NCBI RefSeq assembly: GCF_000313135.1
Contig: NW_004457342.1
Location: 1,525-46,423 of the forward strand
DNA: 44,899 nucleotides
DNA from: Acanthamoeba castellanii str. Neff
Taxonomy: Eukaryota; Discosea; Longamoebia; Acanthamoebidae
Direction of reading: 5' to 3'
Of this stretch, positions 31,601 through 44,899 are shown piece by piece. A program made the position numbers and the translations under genes. The notes under the pieces are model-generated. The model did no database searches, was not told the DNA's origin, and was given only the letters and a program-made list of their open reading frames with translations. Each line of letters begins with the position of its first letter. The stretch's first letter is position 1.

Positions 31601-34600
31601 GCCGGTCGACTTGGCGGATCTCACGCAGGGCCTGGTCGCCATCTTCCGTGCAGCCGCCGAACGGTACGCGCCACATATCTCACATTCCAGCAGTCAACTG
31701 TTTTTCGTGATAAATCGTGTGTGTCTCACTGCGATCTCCTGCGCGTGTCTGGTTCTGTGTTCGCACACACAGAGCGGGGCTAGGGTGGGAGGTAGATTGC
31801 ACTCAGGAGCTGGAGGAGCCGGTCTACGTGGACAAGGACATGTGGGAGAAGATCGTGCTCAACCTCCTCTCCAACGCGCTCAAGTTCACGTCACACGGGC
31901 GCATCCACATCACCATGAAGTCCGTCTACGGTACCGCTCCTGCAGGCTAACTTAATGTTGTCCGTGGTTCGTTCGTCGCATGATGCGTTGCAGCTCACAC
32001 CTTGCCCCGCTATGTACAGTGCCGACTGCGGAGAAAAAGATGGCCGAGCTGGCAGTGACGGACACCGGCATCGGCATTCCCACGGAGGATCTGCCGCTCC
32101 TGGGCAATCGGTTCCATCGCGTAGAGACGCCGGGCGGTCGATCCCAGGAAGGCACCGGCATCGGCCTTGCCTTGGCGTTCGAACTGGTTCGCTTGCACGG
32201 CGGAACCATCTACGTCACCAGCCAGATCGGTCGTGGTACTCCACTCCCGCTACTGCAGCCGTTCATTGGAGGGGAATTCAAACTTGAGGTCATCGAACAC
32301 TCCAAGTGTTCAAATCTCTAACTCTCTACGATGCAATGCGTTTGCTGCGCCACGACATGTTAGGGTCGACGTTCCGGGTCTACATTCCATTCGGTATAGA
32401 TCACCTGCCGCCCAGCCAAATCAAGCGCATCGTGAATCCTCTTCGACCGCGAATCCCGTACACGCCTCGCGACGGGTGGTCCACCACCGCCGGTGGTGCC
32501 GGGCCAGATCTAAAGGAGACCGACGAGCCCGATGCCGCCCACAAACGCGCCGATGCGCGGAACTACTCGAAGACGGCGTCGTGGTGGCTGCCTTCGATCG
32601 CTACTACTACACTGCCCACTGCGGCCCGATCGTCGTCATCGCAGTCCTCTGAGTCCGATAACTCGTCGACGCCACCATCTTCATCTTCATCGATGTCTCC
32701 CAGTTCTTCCGACTTGCCGCCATCGCCGCGGTCACGCACAGCATCGTCCTTCAGCATGGCACAGCCTTCGCGATCGCGCAGGCGAAGAGCCCGTTGGGTA
32801 CGTCCGCCAGGGCCTTTTTTCGGTGAATTCTGGCCAGCACCCTGCTCTTCTGCTCACACTGACACGCAATACCACCAAACACGCAGAGGGGGAAGGAAAA
32901 CAAGGCGCGCATTCTGTTGGCGGACGACAACCTGGACATGCGCGACTACGTTGCGCGATTGCTCTGCCCCAAGTACCAGGTCATCTGCGCGTCGAACGGT
33001 GCGTCATGCCTTCGCGAGTCGCTGCTGCTGCCACCACTACCACACCATCTCCGTCTGTCGGGAGTGTGACCTTTGGTCTGTGCCTCTTCCTGCAGGTATC
33101 GAAGTGCTGAGCATGCTTGAGTCCAGCAAGGAGTTCGACATGGTGCTTACGGATGTGATGATGCCGTACCTTGACGGCTTCGGCCTTCTCAAAGAAATAC
33201 GGTACAACACAGCACCAACCATGACGCGCAAGCAATGTGCTTATTGACACACGAGCGGGGCGCACACAGATCGCAGAAGGAGTATTGCACGATGCCGGTC
33301 ATCATGTTCTCGGCACGCGCCGGCAAGGAAACGATCGCCGAAGGCCTTGCCGAAGGCGCGGATGACTATCTCATCAAGCCCTTCACGGCACGCGAGCTGT
33401 TGACCCGTGTGGCCTCCCTTCTCCGGCTGTCCCGCCTGCGCCTCAAGGCCGCCCGCACCGAGAAAATGCTCCGCATGGAGGTGCAGCTTCGGCACACACA
33501 CACGACAACCACCACCAACTCACCCCACGCGAAACTTACTCACACGCCACTGAATAGATCAATGAGAGCAAGGAAAGGCTGGAGCACATTTTGGCGTCAC
33601 TGAAGGACGCTTTCATCGCGCTCGACTCGCAGCAGCGCTACACCTACGTCAACAACAACGCGGCCGAGATGCTTGGTTCCAGGAAGCAGCGTACGTACTA
33701 TATAGCCCTAGTCTGCGGCACGGTGGTCTGGTGTGGTCGAGCTACGACTAACAGTACCGACAACAAACACCCAATCAGTAATGCTCGGACACAACGTGTG
33801 GCAACACATGACCGACGTGGAGAGCGGCATCATTGCTCGCAGTCTGGAGAAGGCGATGCGAGAGGAGCTCGACGTCGTGTTTGAATACTACTCCGAGCCG
33901 CGCAAATGCTGGTGCGTCATTTGAACCAACCGCACTGGCGTACCACGACCAATTTAGTTGCTCACCGTTTTGATTTGTTATTATTTTTATTATTCAACAA
34001 CGTCAGGTACGAGAGCAGAGTGTGTCCGGGGGCGGACGGCGGCGTGTCCATCTTCACCATCGACATCACGTCGAGGAAGAAGTCGGAGAATCGGCTTGCC
34101 GTTCTGGCTCAGGTGGGACGACTGCTGGCGACCAGCGTCGAAAGCCATCTTCCGTCGCTCCTCGCGTCCATGCTCGACATCGTTGGCGGTACGTTGTACA
34201 ACCGAGGTCTGTGTGGGCTGTGGACAACAAACAAACGAGCAGCTTCTGACGGTTGGACAACCGCGCAGGTTCGGTGGTGGCCGACTGGTGCATCATCGAC
34301 TTGGTGGCCGAGAACGGCTCCCTCCAGCGCATCGCCTCACCGAACGCGGCCACGCACCTGTGGCAAATCCAGAAGCTCACTCCAGACGAAGGTACCCTCC
34401 CATTCTAATGCCACATGCACGAGGCCACAAGTACTGACCTCCTTATTCTCTCCGCGGCGTAGGCGAAGACAGCTGCGATGTCGACGGCAGTGCGGAGTAC
34501 CACGAGGTGGTTGAGCTGATCAACGGCGAACGCGTCGGGATCAAGTCCGACCTCTCGCCGGAGGACTACAACATCGTCATGCACGTGCTGCAGGGACACG

Positions 34601-36910
34601 GCCGCGTCTACGGCACCTGGCTCTTCGCCCGCCGCTCCTCCGAGCAGAGCAAATACCGGGTAAAACATTTCATTCGATAATTTATTAATATTAATATTCT
34701 TCTTTTAATTAAAATAAGTAGCGTTATTAAGGTGTACTTACGCTGGGCTGACGGCGTGCAGGGAGAGGACAAGGCGGTGTGCGAAGAGTTGGCGGGACGA
34801 GCGGGAATGGCGATCGACAACGATCGGCTGTACCGTATGGCCAACACCGCCAACCGCGCCAAGGACAATTTTCTCGCCGCGCTGTCGCACGAGCTGCGCA
34901 CCCCGCTCACGCCCGTCCTGCTGCTGGCCGAATCCCTGCTCGGTACACCTGCCCACCTGTGCTGCACCCTGGCCTTGGTCTAGAAGAGTAGCTCGACCTA
35001 CAAATTTGCTTACCTTTCTTTTTCATGCAGACGAGGGGCACTTGCCGCCAGACGTGGAGGAGAACGTGAAACAGATTCACGCCTCGATCGTGTTGGAGGT
35101 GCAGCTCATCGACGACCTCCTCGACCTCACCAAGATTTCGCGGTGCGCCCGCTTTCCGTTTCCTCAGAACTCGCGACACAATTGCGATCGATGACGCCGG
35201 CGCTAACCCATACACATTCGCGTGTGGTGTCTTGACCCCACCATAGTAACAAGCTGAGGCTCAACCTGCGCGAACTAGGGGTGCACGAGGTGCTCGAACG
35301 CACGCTGCAAATCGTAGGGCACGAGATCGGCGCCAAGGGTCTCGCCCTGCGGAAGCACTTTGACGCCACGTCCGACCGCCTCACCGGCGACCCTGCGCGG
35401 TACCTCCACCTTTTGTTGTTTGTTGTTTGTTTACTGTCGACTGTCGACTGTCGGCTGCGAACTGGACTGACTTTGACTGGCCGTGTTGGCCTCTCTCCCG
35501 TTCCTTAGACTGCTGCAGATATTTGCCAATGTTATAAAGAATGGGGTCAAGTTCACGCCCGAGGGCGGCAGCATCACCATCCGCACGTCCAACTACGAGG
35601 GCCACCGCAGGCGCGCTGCAGCGATGTTGCCCGGGGAGGAATCCTACTCCGAGAGCGACAACGGGACGGAGGACGAGGAGGACAAGAGGGTGGAGCGCCA
35701 CACGACCCGACGGGAGATGGTGCGCATCGACATCACGGACACGGGCATCGGCATCGACGAGCAGATCTTGCCGCACCTCTTCCACGCCTTTGAACAGGGC
35801 GACGCCTCTATCACCGTGCGCTTCGGCGGCCTGGGCCTGGGCCTCGCCATCGCCCGGTACGCCTACAGCCACCCGCGACGGAATACCGTCAGTGTAATAG
35901 TCCTGTGTGCGCACACGACAACACACGACACGACACGACACGACACGACACGACACGACACGACACGACACGACACGACACGACACACGGTTAGTGTCAC
36001 GGGCGAGAAACTGACAATCCGTGTGCGTTGAACACAGGGCTCTTACTGAGAAGCACAGGGGCAAGCTGACCGCGACAAGCGAGGGCAAGGACAAGGGCGC
36101 CACCTTCAGTGTCCACCTGCCCACGGGCACCGTACCGACTTCCTTCTCTGCTCTTCGTTTCTTCGTTTTTTTTACGCCTTGCGCTTTTTTGGCCGCCATT
36201 TCGTGCTCATCGGCGTTCAATTCACTTCACCTCAATTCACGCAACAGAAAGCCACGGCTCTCGACCTGAGCAACAGCCCCATTCTGACGCCGTCGGAACC
36301 CAAACAAGCGTGTCTATCGCTACGGGTACGAGTTTCTCGCTGCGCCGAGGCTCCCACGCGTGGGAGGCGTCTGCGTGGGAGCCCCACAAGGCTTTTCTCA
36401 CGCGGCCCACACAACACGTCCCGCCAGGTATTGCTCGTGGAGGACAACCTGAGCACGCTCATGATCATGTCGCGCCTCCTGCGCCAGAAGCTCAACTTTG
36501 ACGTCGCCATCGCCTCCTTCGTCGCAGATGCGCTGAGGGTACACCCGCACGCACTATGCACCCCCACCGCACGCACGGCACACGCACACACGCACGCCGA
36601 CAGCGCTCAATTTTCTCACGGGCCATCATGGTGGCCAACAACACAGGTGATGGACGAGGGGAGGGGAGCGTTCGATCTGGTGATCAGCGACATCGGGCTG
36701 CCGGACGGTACGGGCCATCAGTTGATGGTGGCCCTCAAGGCCAAGTACCCCGGCCTCAAGGGCATCGCGCTGTCGGGCTACGGGATGGAGGAGGACGTGC
36801 GGCTCAGCCGTGAGGCCGGGTTCGACGTGCACCTCACCAAGCCCGTACACTTCGCCTCCCTCACCGCCGCCATCCACCAGCTCTTCATCAACCGACCACC
36901 ATCGCCATAA
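28631..36910 (+). CDS. Double hybrid histidine kinase (two transmitters, two receivers)
   Basis: About 31 exons join in frame to about 1788 residues. Order: uncharacterised N-terminus (1-175); PAS (about 209-350; KDWNNTALGPQAEWPPTL, SYSPLVSDNGNVEGLF); GAF-like (355-555) with a Ser/Glu-rich insert; HisKA with His about 591 (SISHEFRTPLTLML) and HATPase (NLLSNALKF, DTGIGIP, GTGIGLALAFELVRLHGG); Ser-rich linker; receiver 1 with Asp about 1000 (VLTDVMMP); PAS (EHILASLKDAFIALDS); GAF; second HisKA with His about 1385 (LSHELRTPLTPVLL) and HATPase (IFANVIKNGVKF, DTGIGID, GGLGLGLAIAR); receiver 2 with Asp about 1716 (LVISDIGLPDG). All phosphorelay residues seem present, so His-Asp-His-Asp signalling inside one chain is possible. 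There is no transmembrane segment, so cytosolic. The PAS-kinase module is bacterial in style, but the intron density shows it is long resident. Start codon and the 29298-29394 junction are uncertain. Confidence 0.9.
35926..35985. repeat. (CGACA)12 microsatellite in a kinase intron
   Basis: Twelve perfect CGACA pentamers inside the penultimate large intron of the kinase gene. The unit resembles the CACGACAC motif scattered through other introns. Confidence 0.9.
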
Positions 36911-37225
36911 CATCAACTGTAAGTAAGTAGTACTACGTTCTTCACTAATGTCCCGTGTACACAAAGAAATTATATTTCCATATTTGCCTAAATTATTATT
37001 ATCATTTTTTTTTTTGAATAAACTCACAAGGCCTTTTCCGTTGTTTCGTTTTCGTCGCGTCGCGCAAGATCGAACGAGGTACGCTGATGGTCTCCATCTT
37101 TATGGGCAGCCGCTCGATGACATTGTGGGCGACGTTCTTCTCCATTGTAGCAACGCAAATTGGGGTGATCTTGTCTCCAATCATTCTTACGCGTACCTGG
37201 CATTGTTGATTGCCGTGAACAGAGA
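36911..37225 (+). other. Intergenic region, kinase 3' end and aminotransferase leader
   Basis: The first half is AT-rich 3' flank with a T11 run. A possible 5' UTR intron of the aminotransferase gene runs from a GTACGC donor near 37079 to an AACAG acceptor at 37222, three bases before the ATG. No coding sequence was recognised. Confidence 0.4.
37017..37022 (+). terminator. AATAAA poly(A) signal of the kinase gene
   Basis: AATAAA 107 bp after the kinase stop, preceded by a T-rich tract. Confidence 0.5.
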
Positions 37226-39586
<2,361 letters not shown>

Positions 39587-39705
39587 TCCGCCACTCCCCT
39601 CCCCTCACCTCCTCTGGTTTTTTTTTCGTATGGGCCGAACTCAAAAACACAAAACCCAAACAAAAGGTTTTATCTCAACTTCAACCGTTGGGCTGCAGCG
39701 AAAGA

Positions 39706-41353
39706 ATGGAGGCCATGGCTTGCTACGTGCCCCTGATGGGCGACGCGGTTGAGGTGAAGAAGCAGGCAGTGGGTGAGGCGGAAGAGTGGACGTACGCGGT
39801 GGTGGAGGAGTTCAAGAGCGGCCTGGGCTGGTGTGTCTACGACCCGCAGACCAAGCGCAAGAGGCTCGTCGACGCCAGCGCCATGCGGCCGGCCACCCGA
39901 ACCATCGGCGACGACCAACCCACGCGTCGCAAGAGCGTCGTGTCTGGACCCCTCACCTGGTGGCAAGAAGTTCGTCACCACCTTCATCATCACCCTCGTC
40001 CCCCCCTCGCCCCACAGAAGGAAGTGGCTGACATGTGATGACACCCAGGCCTCGTTGGTGGTCGAGACAGCCAAGTCGGCCCGGTCGCGGTGCGGCGGCT
40101 GCGGGGCGAAGATCGCCGAGGCCAGGCTGCGAGTGGGCATGAAGGCGCGCACCAGCCGCGGGCGCTACTTCGAGCGGCGGGAGTGGTTCCACATGGCCTG
40201 CTTCGAGCTCGAGCGGCGCTGCGCGAACGCATCGCGGGTCGAGGCCTTCGCCGGCCATCTCGACCTCAACGACAGCGACAAGGACAAGCTGGCCCGCTTC
40301 GTGGCCAACAACAAGTCAAACAACAAGAAGAAGACGACGACAAACACGACTATAGCTTTGGTCAAGAAGAAGAACGGCGGTGAAGGCGACGACGGGGCGA
40401 GGAACGAGCTGCAGGAACAGTTCGCCAGGGCGTGTCGAGTAGTCGTGGCTCAATTCGTTAACGAATTCAAGCAGCGGGCGTTCGCCGCGGGCCAGCAGGC
40501 AGAGGTAACCGAAGTAGAGGAGCAATCGACGATCGAGCGGGTCACCGAAACGAAGGTGGTGGTGTGCCCCGTGACGCTGCGGGAGATGACGTGGGCCGAC
40601 TGCCACGTCCACCACGCCGAGCCGGCGTTCGACCAGATCGTGCGCTCCTTTGCTCGGGAGAGACAGCTCCCTCTGGTGGCGATTCGCTATCATCTGGGCT
40701 CGTTCGTCGACCAGCGCCTGGCCCACGACTTCCACGAGTACCACGCGGCCCACTGTCGACTGCAGGCCGTCCACAAGGATGCCAACCTGGGCCTGCTGAA
40801 GCGAAAGCGACCGCCGGAGCCAAACCTGAAAAAGAACGAAAGCGACAAAAAGCACGAAGGGGAGGGGGAGGGCGATCACCATACGAAGAACGAAAGCGAA
40901 GAGGCGCGAAGAAAGAGAAGAAAGAAAGAGAAGGACGCGATGTACGAGGAGATCATGGCGGAGGTGGGCGACGACGAGGGCTGGGCAGAAGTCGACAAGC
41001 AGGCGCTCTGGACCGCGAAGCTGGGCGACATGTGGGCCGAGCGCAAGAGAAAGAGGAACCTCAAGTGCGGAAGAGCAAAGGGTGTGGTGGGCGGAGTCCT
41101 AATGCGGATCCTCAAGAAGAGGAGGAAGACGAAGGCGGAGGAGTCGGCAGCCAGCCAGGTCTGCGCGGATTGCGGCAACGAGCGGGCGAGGTTGGTGCAC
41201 CTACCCGCCGCCAACCAGCGCGTGTGTTACGAGTGCCGGACCAAGACGTACGCGTCAAAGCAGTGGGCGAAGAAGATCTACAGCCTTAGCGAACGCGACC
41301 TGCTCGGGCTCATGCCCGAGGCCGTAACCAATCCGGTACTCCCCAGACGTTAG
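39706..41353 (+). CDS. PARP-type zinc finger, DUF3223 and zinc-ribbon protein
   Basis: Two exons, 39706-39969 and 40049-41353, give 522 residues. The N-terminus (about 1-62, with GDAVEVKKQ and GLGWCVYDPQTKRKRLVDA) resembles a small SH3/Tudor-like barrel. Cys103, Cys106, His136 and Cys139 form C-x2-C-x29-H-x2-C, the spacing of a zf-PARP finger that reads DNA breaks in PARP1 and DNA ligase III; surrounding CGGCGAKIAEARLRVG and WFHMACFELERR agree. Residues about 257-340 (REMTWADCHVHHAEPAFDQI, then FHEYHAAHCRLQ) match DUF3223, a nuclease-like domain of unknown role also found in plant DCL proteins and bacteria. A Lys/Glu-rich linker and a C-x2-C ... C-x2-C ribbon (460, 463, 481, 484) follow. A nuclear DNA-repair role is inferred. 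The intron donor GTTCGT is weak but frame-consistent. Confidence 0.8.
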
Positions 41354-41814
41354 AGAGCCGAACGTGAAAGTTGAGACTGAGAGCCGTGGTGTGGTGCTGC
41401 CACAGATTTCTCCTAACTTTGTGGAAATGAAACTCTACGCTCACAGCGATCTGCTCACCGTGGCCCGCGCCAAGCACGGCCCGGGCTTTGAGCCAAGTGT
41501 GCCTGCGCCGATGTGATTGATTCCGTCTTCGCATATCTTTTGAGGTTTACAGATCTGTTGGCGCTTGAGGCCGGCGTGAATCGCTTGTAATCCCCTACCT
41601 TGACATGTTCCTGCAACTGCAGCCAGCTCTCTGGTAGTAGTACGACCTTCCACATATCGGCGCGAGCTTCGCCGCGGGCTGGAGCCAAGCCTAGGCACTC
41701 GCAAGGCAAAGGCATACTCTTTGAGGGGCACTTGCCATTAGGGTGGGGTTTGTGTGGCGATCATTTAAGAATGGAGATATCTACAAGCAGGATAGAAGTA
41801 ACTAGTTACACTAA
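41354..41814. other. Intergenic region with one doubtful minus-strand ORF
   Basis: An 86-codon minus-strand ORF (41715-41455) beginning MPLPCECLGLAPARGEARAD has a gene-like middle (MWKVVLLPESWLQLQEHVK followed by a GTAGGG that could be a donor). I recognise no family and no second supporting exon, so I do not call a gene. Nothing else was found. Confidence 0.3.
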
Positions 41815-42408
41815 TCACAGGGGCAGCTCTGGAGGCCAGGATGACAGTGGCGCTGGCGATGGTGTCCTGCGCACGACAAGGTGGCACGCGGCCAGGGTGG
41901 CGAACCCGAAGAAGACTATGGCCATCATGCCCACCACAAGCAACAGCGATGAGGCCGCCTCGGTCAGTCGGCAGGCCGAGGCGCGGCAGCCCTGTGGGTC
42001 ACACCTGCATTCGTACTGTGTAATCGACGCAGAGAATGTGCATGTCAGCATCCACTGGCGTCAATTTAGAGTGGTTGGGGATTGGGGGCGCGTACAGTGC
42101 ACAGGAGGTTGTCGGACCGGCCGACAGCGTCCTCGCAATAGTCTTTTGAGTTTGAGTTGTACAAGCGTAACTTGTTTAGCGCGGACGTGGGAGTAGGTGG
42201 CACTGTGAAACTAAAGCCATAGGGTTCTGTCACAACCACAGTGAGCGTGTTGGAGTGCCAAAGCCCCTCCCCTCCGCAAGAGTGATGTACCAATAGTGAT
42301 GTGTCGGTAGTGTTGTGTGGTGGCGGGTGCATTGGCGTCGAGTACTGTGTTGAGCGGACAGAACAGAAGAGTCACCCCCATCAGCAATGTGAAGACCATC
42401 CCCTCCAT
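41815..42408 (-). CDS. Small type I membrane protein, unknown family
   Basis: Three exons (42408-42346, 42266-42096, 42054-41815), all phase 0, give 157 residues. The first exon is almost exactly a signal peptide (MEGMVFTLLMGVTLLFCPLN). The ectodomain contains TLTVVVTEPYGFSFTVPPTP, several paired cysteines (DYCEDAV, LLCT, MLTCTF, YECRCDPQGCRASACR), then a single transmembrane helix (SSLLLVVGMMAIVFFGFATL) and a short tail with Arg-Arg just inside the membrane. This is the layout of a small surface receptor or adhesion stub. No family was recognised. The exon 2 acceptor (GGGGAG) lacks a pyrimidine tract and is the weakest point, although all frames agree. Confidence 0.6.
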
Positions 42409-42936
42409 TTTGTCTTTTGTAGCTTCGCTTTGGGTTGCGCTTGGTTGCACTGTTGAGAGATGGCGCCGTTTATCAACTGCGTGGACCCCTCTCCGCGCGT
42501 TCACTCGACAAGTCGCGGAGAATGGAGGTTGATGAAGGGCGAGCCTCACATGTTGCGGAGATAAAACTTTGTCTCTATTGGTGCCTGCACGCCGGTTGGC
42601 CGTATTATTCGCCACAACGGCAAATGTGGAGAAACTCCACGTGAAAGTGTCAGCAGTGCGTTCGCCCCTTCGCTACATGCGCACTTTGTGCTCCCCCCCC
42701 CTCTTCCCTGTGGGTGAGCCGCAGAACAGAAATGTTGCGTTTGGCGCCAACGAGATTTATGTTTCATCTCGGCCAGTTTGCCTGGGCACGCCACTCTACA
42801 CCATGACGCGCCGCGAGTCCTGCAGTGCGAGACCGAACAGTACACGCCAGGACTGCACTCGCGAAGTAAAGGTAAACACTTTTGGCGATTCAGATTGAAT
42901 TGGAATTACAAATTCATTCCGACTCTCGGCACAGCC
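42409..42936. promoter_or_regulatory. Divergent promoter with a 5' UTR intron of the LanC-like gene
   Basis: A 528 bp gap between opposing ATGs. Close to the LanC-like ATG there is a good donor (GTAAAG|GTAAAC at 42872) and acceptor (CGGCACAG ending 42934), two bases before the ATG, so I read 42872-42934 as a leader intron. The rest has open frames but no recognisable protein. Confidence 0.45.
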
Positions 42937-44319
42937 ATGACAACAGTATCGTATGAGCTGAGCAAGGAGGCAAGGAGCAGGTTCTTCCCAAACTTCATGG
43001 CCGACTGGCCCGTGATGGCCCCACCCGGACCCGCCTTCCCCACGCCCGCAGAGCTACACCACCTGCGCAAGAAGGTACAGCTGACCGCCCACCTGGTGAG
43101 TGGTCAGTCTACAGGCTGCCTCGTTGGTCGCTCACTTTTGGGACCCGTGCAGACAGACAAGCTGATAGAGATCATTCAAGACGACTGGCCGGCCAACCTT
43201 GAGACTCAGAAGTACACACCGTGTGAATCACTGATAGCGCATGCCGCATGGTCACCCAACCGTGCGCGTGTGATGCGTCGTGTCGTTGGTCGTGTCGTGC
43301 CGTGTCGTGCCGTGCCGTGCCGTGCCGTGGCTGCCCTGCGCTGCACCCAGTGACGCGACGGTGTACCAAGGCGCTGCGGGAGCGGCGCTGATGTTCCTGC
43401 GGCTCTGGGAGGCGGACTACGAACTGCCAGACCAGACCAACGCACTCGAGCGCGCCGAGGAGTACATCCGCATCGCCCACCGCCTCATCGAGGAGAAGGA
43501 GAAGCTCGACCCGTGCGCGCCTTCCTTTCTCTTCTGGGTGCTGCGCATGAAGCGTTCATGACATGAAGCCGCGTGCGCACAACACATTACTACGCAGAGT
43601 CAGCGCAAAGACGAGCGTTTCATTCACGCTCGGCGACGCCGGCACCTTCGCGCTGGCGGCGGTCATCTACCACCACCTCGGCCGGCGGGAGAAAGCAGCG
43701 GTACTTCCCCCGCCCATCGATCGCCTTTCTGGCAGGACTGCACCAGTTTGTTGCCTCAGCGGCAGACTGACTTTGGCTTTGGCCTCGATCGCCACCCACA
43801 GGAGTACGTGGATAGGCTGACCGGCCTGCAGAACCCGGTCGTGCCCCTTCCCGGTGCTTCGCGCCCCGGCGAGACTTGGGAGCCCTTCTATGGCATGGCC
43901 GGTACCACCTCGCCCTTGACATGTCGGCCTGGTGCGTGGGTTTCCTGACGCGTGGTTCACCTCCCCACAGGGTACTTGTACTGCATCTATTTCGTGGAGC
44001 AGCACCTGGAGAGGGAGATCGCGCCCAAGCTCACGGACCGCTTGATCCAGGCCTGCCTCGAGAGCGGACTCGCGTAAGCCTACGCCTCTTTTGCTCTCTC
44101 TTTACGAGTTATGTTTCTTTTCAATCGAGCCAGCTCAACTTGTTAATGCGTGTGCGCCCGGTCAGTCGCGCGCAGATCGAAGCAGAGGCAGCCGGCTCTC
44201 GGCCGCCGCTCATGTACACCTGGCACGGGGAAAAGTATCTGGGGATTGCGCACGGCATCGCTGGCGTGGTGAACGTACTCCTGCTGCGGCCGCAAGAACT
44301 GGACACAGCCGCGGTAACG

Positions 44320-44362
<43 letters not shown>

Positions 44363-44899
44363 CACACACCGCGCTGATGCCGCCCTTTCCCTTAGGCCGA
44401 GGGCCACGTGAGCCCTGGCTACAGGAAGGTGCTGGAGGACACCGTGGACTGGCTGATCTCCCTCAGGATCCGTGATTCGGGCAACTACCCCGCGCAGCTC
44501 GACGACCCCGACGACACCCTCGTGCACTGGTGCCACGGTGAGTTCTCGCCTTTTTCGCTCCAGGTCGCATGGCGGACTGGCTCATCATGACACGACACGA
44601 CACGACACGACCACACAGGCGCGCCCGGTATGGGAATGCTCTTTTGTCGCGCGTATGAGGTGTTCAAGCACAGACGCTATCTGGATGCGGCCCTTGCTGC
44701 GGGCGACGTGGTCTGGCAGAGGGGGCTCCTCAAGAAGGGCCTCGGCTTGTGCCACGGCATTGCCGGTACGCACCACACCACACCTTCTTCTGAGGGCCTT
44801 GTAACCAATTGCGCTGCTGACGCGTTTACACACACACACACACACACACACACAGGCAATGGGTACCTGTTCCTGGAGCTCTTCAAGGTGACGCACGAT
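42937..44899 (+). CDS. LanC-like protein (LANCL family), 3' part missing
   Basis: Ten exons are visible (42937-43095, 43153-43211, 43351-43512, 43598-43700, 43802-43901, 43971-44073, 44166-44313, 44396-44537, 44619-44765, 44856-44887), and the gene continues past the window edge after a GTGACG donor. LANCL proteins are cytosolic or membrane-associated zinc proteins with an (alpha/alpha) barrel. They bind glutathione and add it to dehydroamino acids in damaged proteins. Evidence: VSFTLGDAGTFALAAVIYHH, EPFYGMAGYLYCIYFVEQHL, YTWHGEKYLGIAHGIAG, then the zinc-ligand blocks VHWCHGAPGMGML (Cys codon 44531) and GLCHGIAGNGYLFLELF (Cys-His codons 44750 and 44753). About 370 residues are present, so roughly the last 50 are missing. 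Spacing resembles the animal LANCL1/2 proteins more than bacterial LanC enzymes. Confidence 0.92.
44324..44361. repeat. (CA)n microsatellite in an intron
   Basis: About nineteen CA units in an intron of the LanC-like gene. Confidence 0.9.
44828..44854. repeat. (AC)n microsatellite at an intron 3' end
   Basis: About thirteen AC units directly form the intron end, so the CAG acceptor is the last unit of the repeat plus G. Confidence 0.85.

Noticed and set aside
35926..35985. CRISPR-like or satellite array
   Set aside because: It is a simple pentamer microsatellite without spacers, confined to one intron.
28631..36910. Bacterial contamination as the source of the histidine kinase
   Set aside because: The kinase is interrupted by about 30 short GT-AG introns with consistent phases, so it is an integrated nuclear gene.
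41310..41534. Minus-strand ORF overlapping the end of the PARP-finger gene
   Set aside because: It overlaps a well-supported zinc-ribbon exon on the plus strand and has no recognisable motif.

Overview
The window is nuclear DNA from a GC-rich, intron-dense, gene-dense unicellular eukaryote. The best fit is a free-living amoebozoan of the Acanthamoeba type; this is inferred from content, not proven. Almost every gene is cut by many short GT-AG introns (about 45 to 150 nt) that keep a consistent reading frame across exons. Introns are either AT-rich or made of CA/CACG simple repeats. The gene set mixes core eukaryotic genes (TRAPPC4, UBL5/Hub1, polyubiquitin, PITHD1, a plant-like mitoribosomal mS23) with genes typical of free-living amoebae: a bacterial-type hybrid histidine kinase carrying about 30 introns, an animal-type copper amine oxidase, a LanC-like protein, a DUF229 sulfatase-like protein and a peroxisomal oxalyl-CoA synthetase-like enzyme.

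Layout. 1-390 (-): start of a secreted TOS1-like protein. 734-1496 (+): TRAPPC4. 2218-3367 (+): leucine-rich-repeat protein. 3685-5520 (+): tandem pair of SRPBCC lipid-pocket proteins. 5659-7400 (-): F-box/ankyrin protein. 7593-11094 (+): copper amine oxidase. 11290-13446 (+): GPS2-like corepressor subunit. 13494-14054 (+): orphan ORF. 14278-15255 (-): Arg/Asp/Ser-rich domain fused to Hub1. 15644-17866 (+): Pcs60/AAE3-like ligase ending in AKL. 17945-20674 (+): DUF229 protein. 21014-21475 (-): two-unit polyubiquitin. 21851-22387 (+): saposin-like protein. 22512-23666 (-): PITHD1. 23787-26214 (-): mS23-like protein. 26543-28266 (+): four-CBS, AMPK-gamma-like protein. 28631-36910 (+): double hybrid histidine kinase. 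37226-39586 (+): class III aminotransferase. 39706-41353 (+): PARP zinc finger plus DUF3223 protein. 41815-42408 (-): small type I membrane protein. 42937-end (+): LanC-like protein, cut by the window edge.

No operon logic is expected or seen. Neighbours are functionally unrelated and often share short divergent promoters (391-733, 7401-7592, 15256-15643, 21476-21850, 26215-26542, 42409-42936) or run convergently with only about 120 to 340 bp between stops. No RNA gene, transposon or CRISPR array was found. Exon coordinates were derived by eye from GT/AG sites, frame continuity and family homology; most internal junctions are frame-checked, while first exons and UTRs are less certain. The observations most worth following are the RS-like/Hub1 fusion, the thirteen-cysteine ladder in the amine oxidase, the two complete transmitter-receiver modules in one kinase, the PARP finger/DUF3223/zinc ribbon protein, and a saposin fold lacking a signal peptide and its sixth cysteine.
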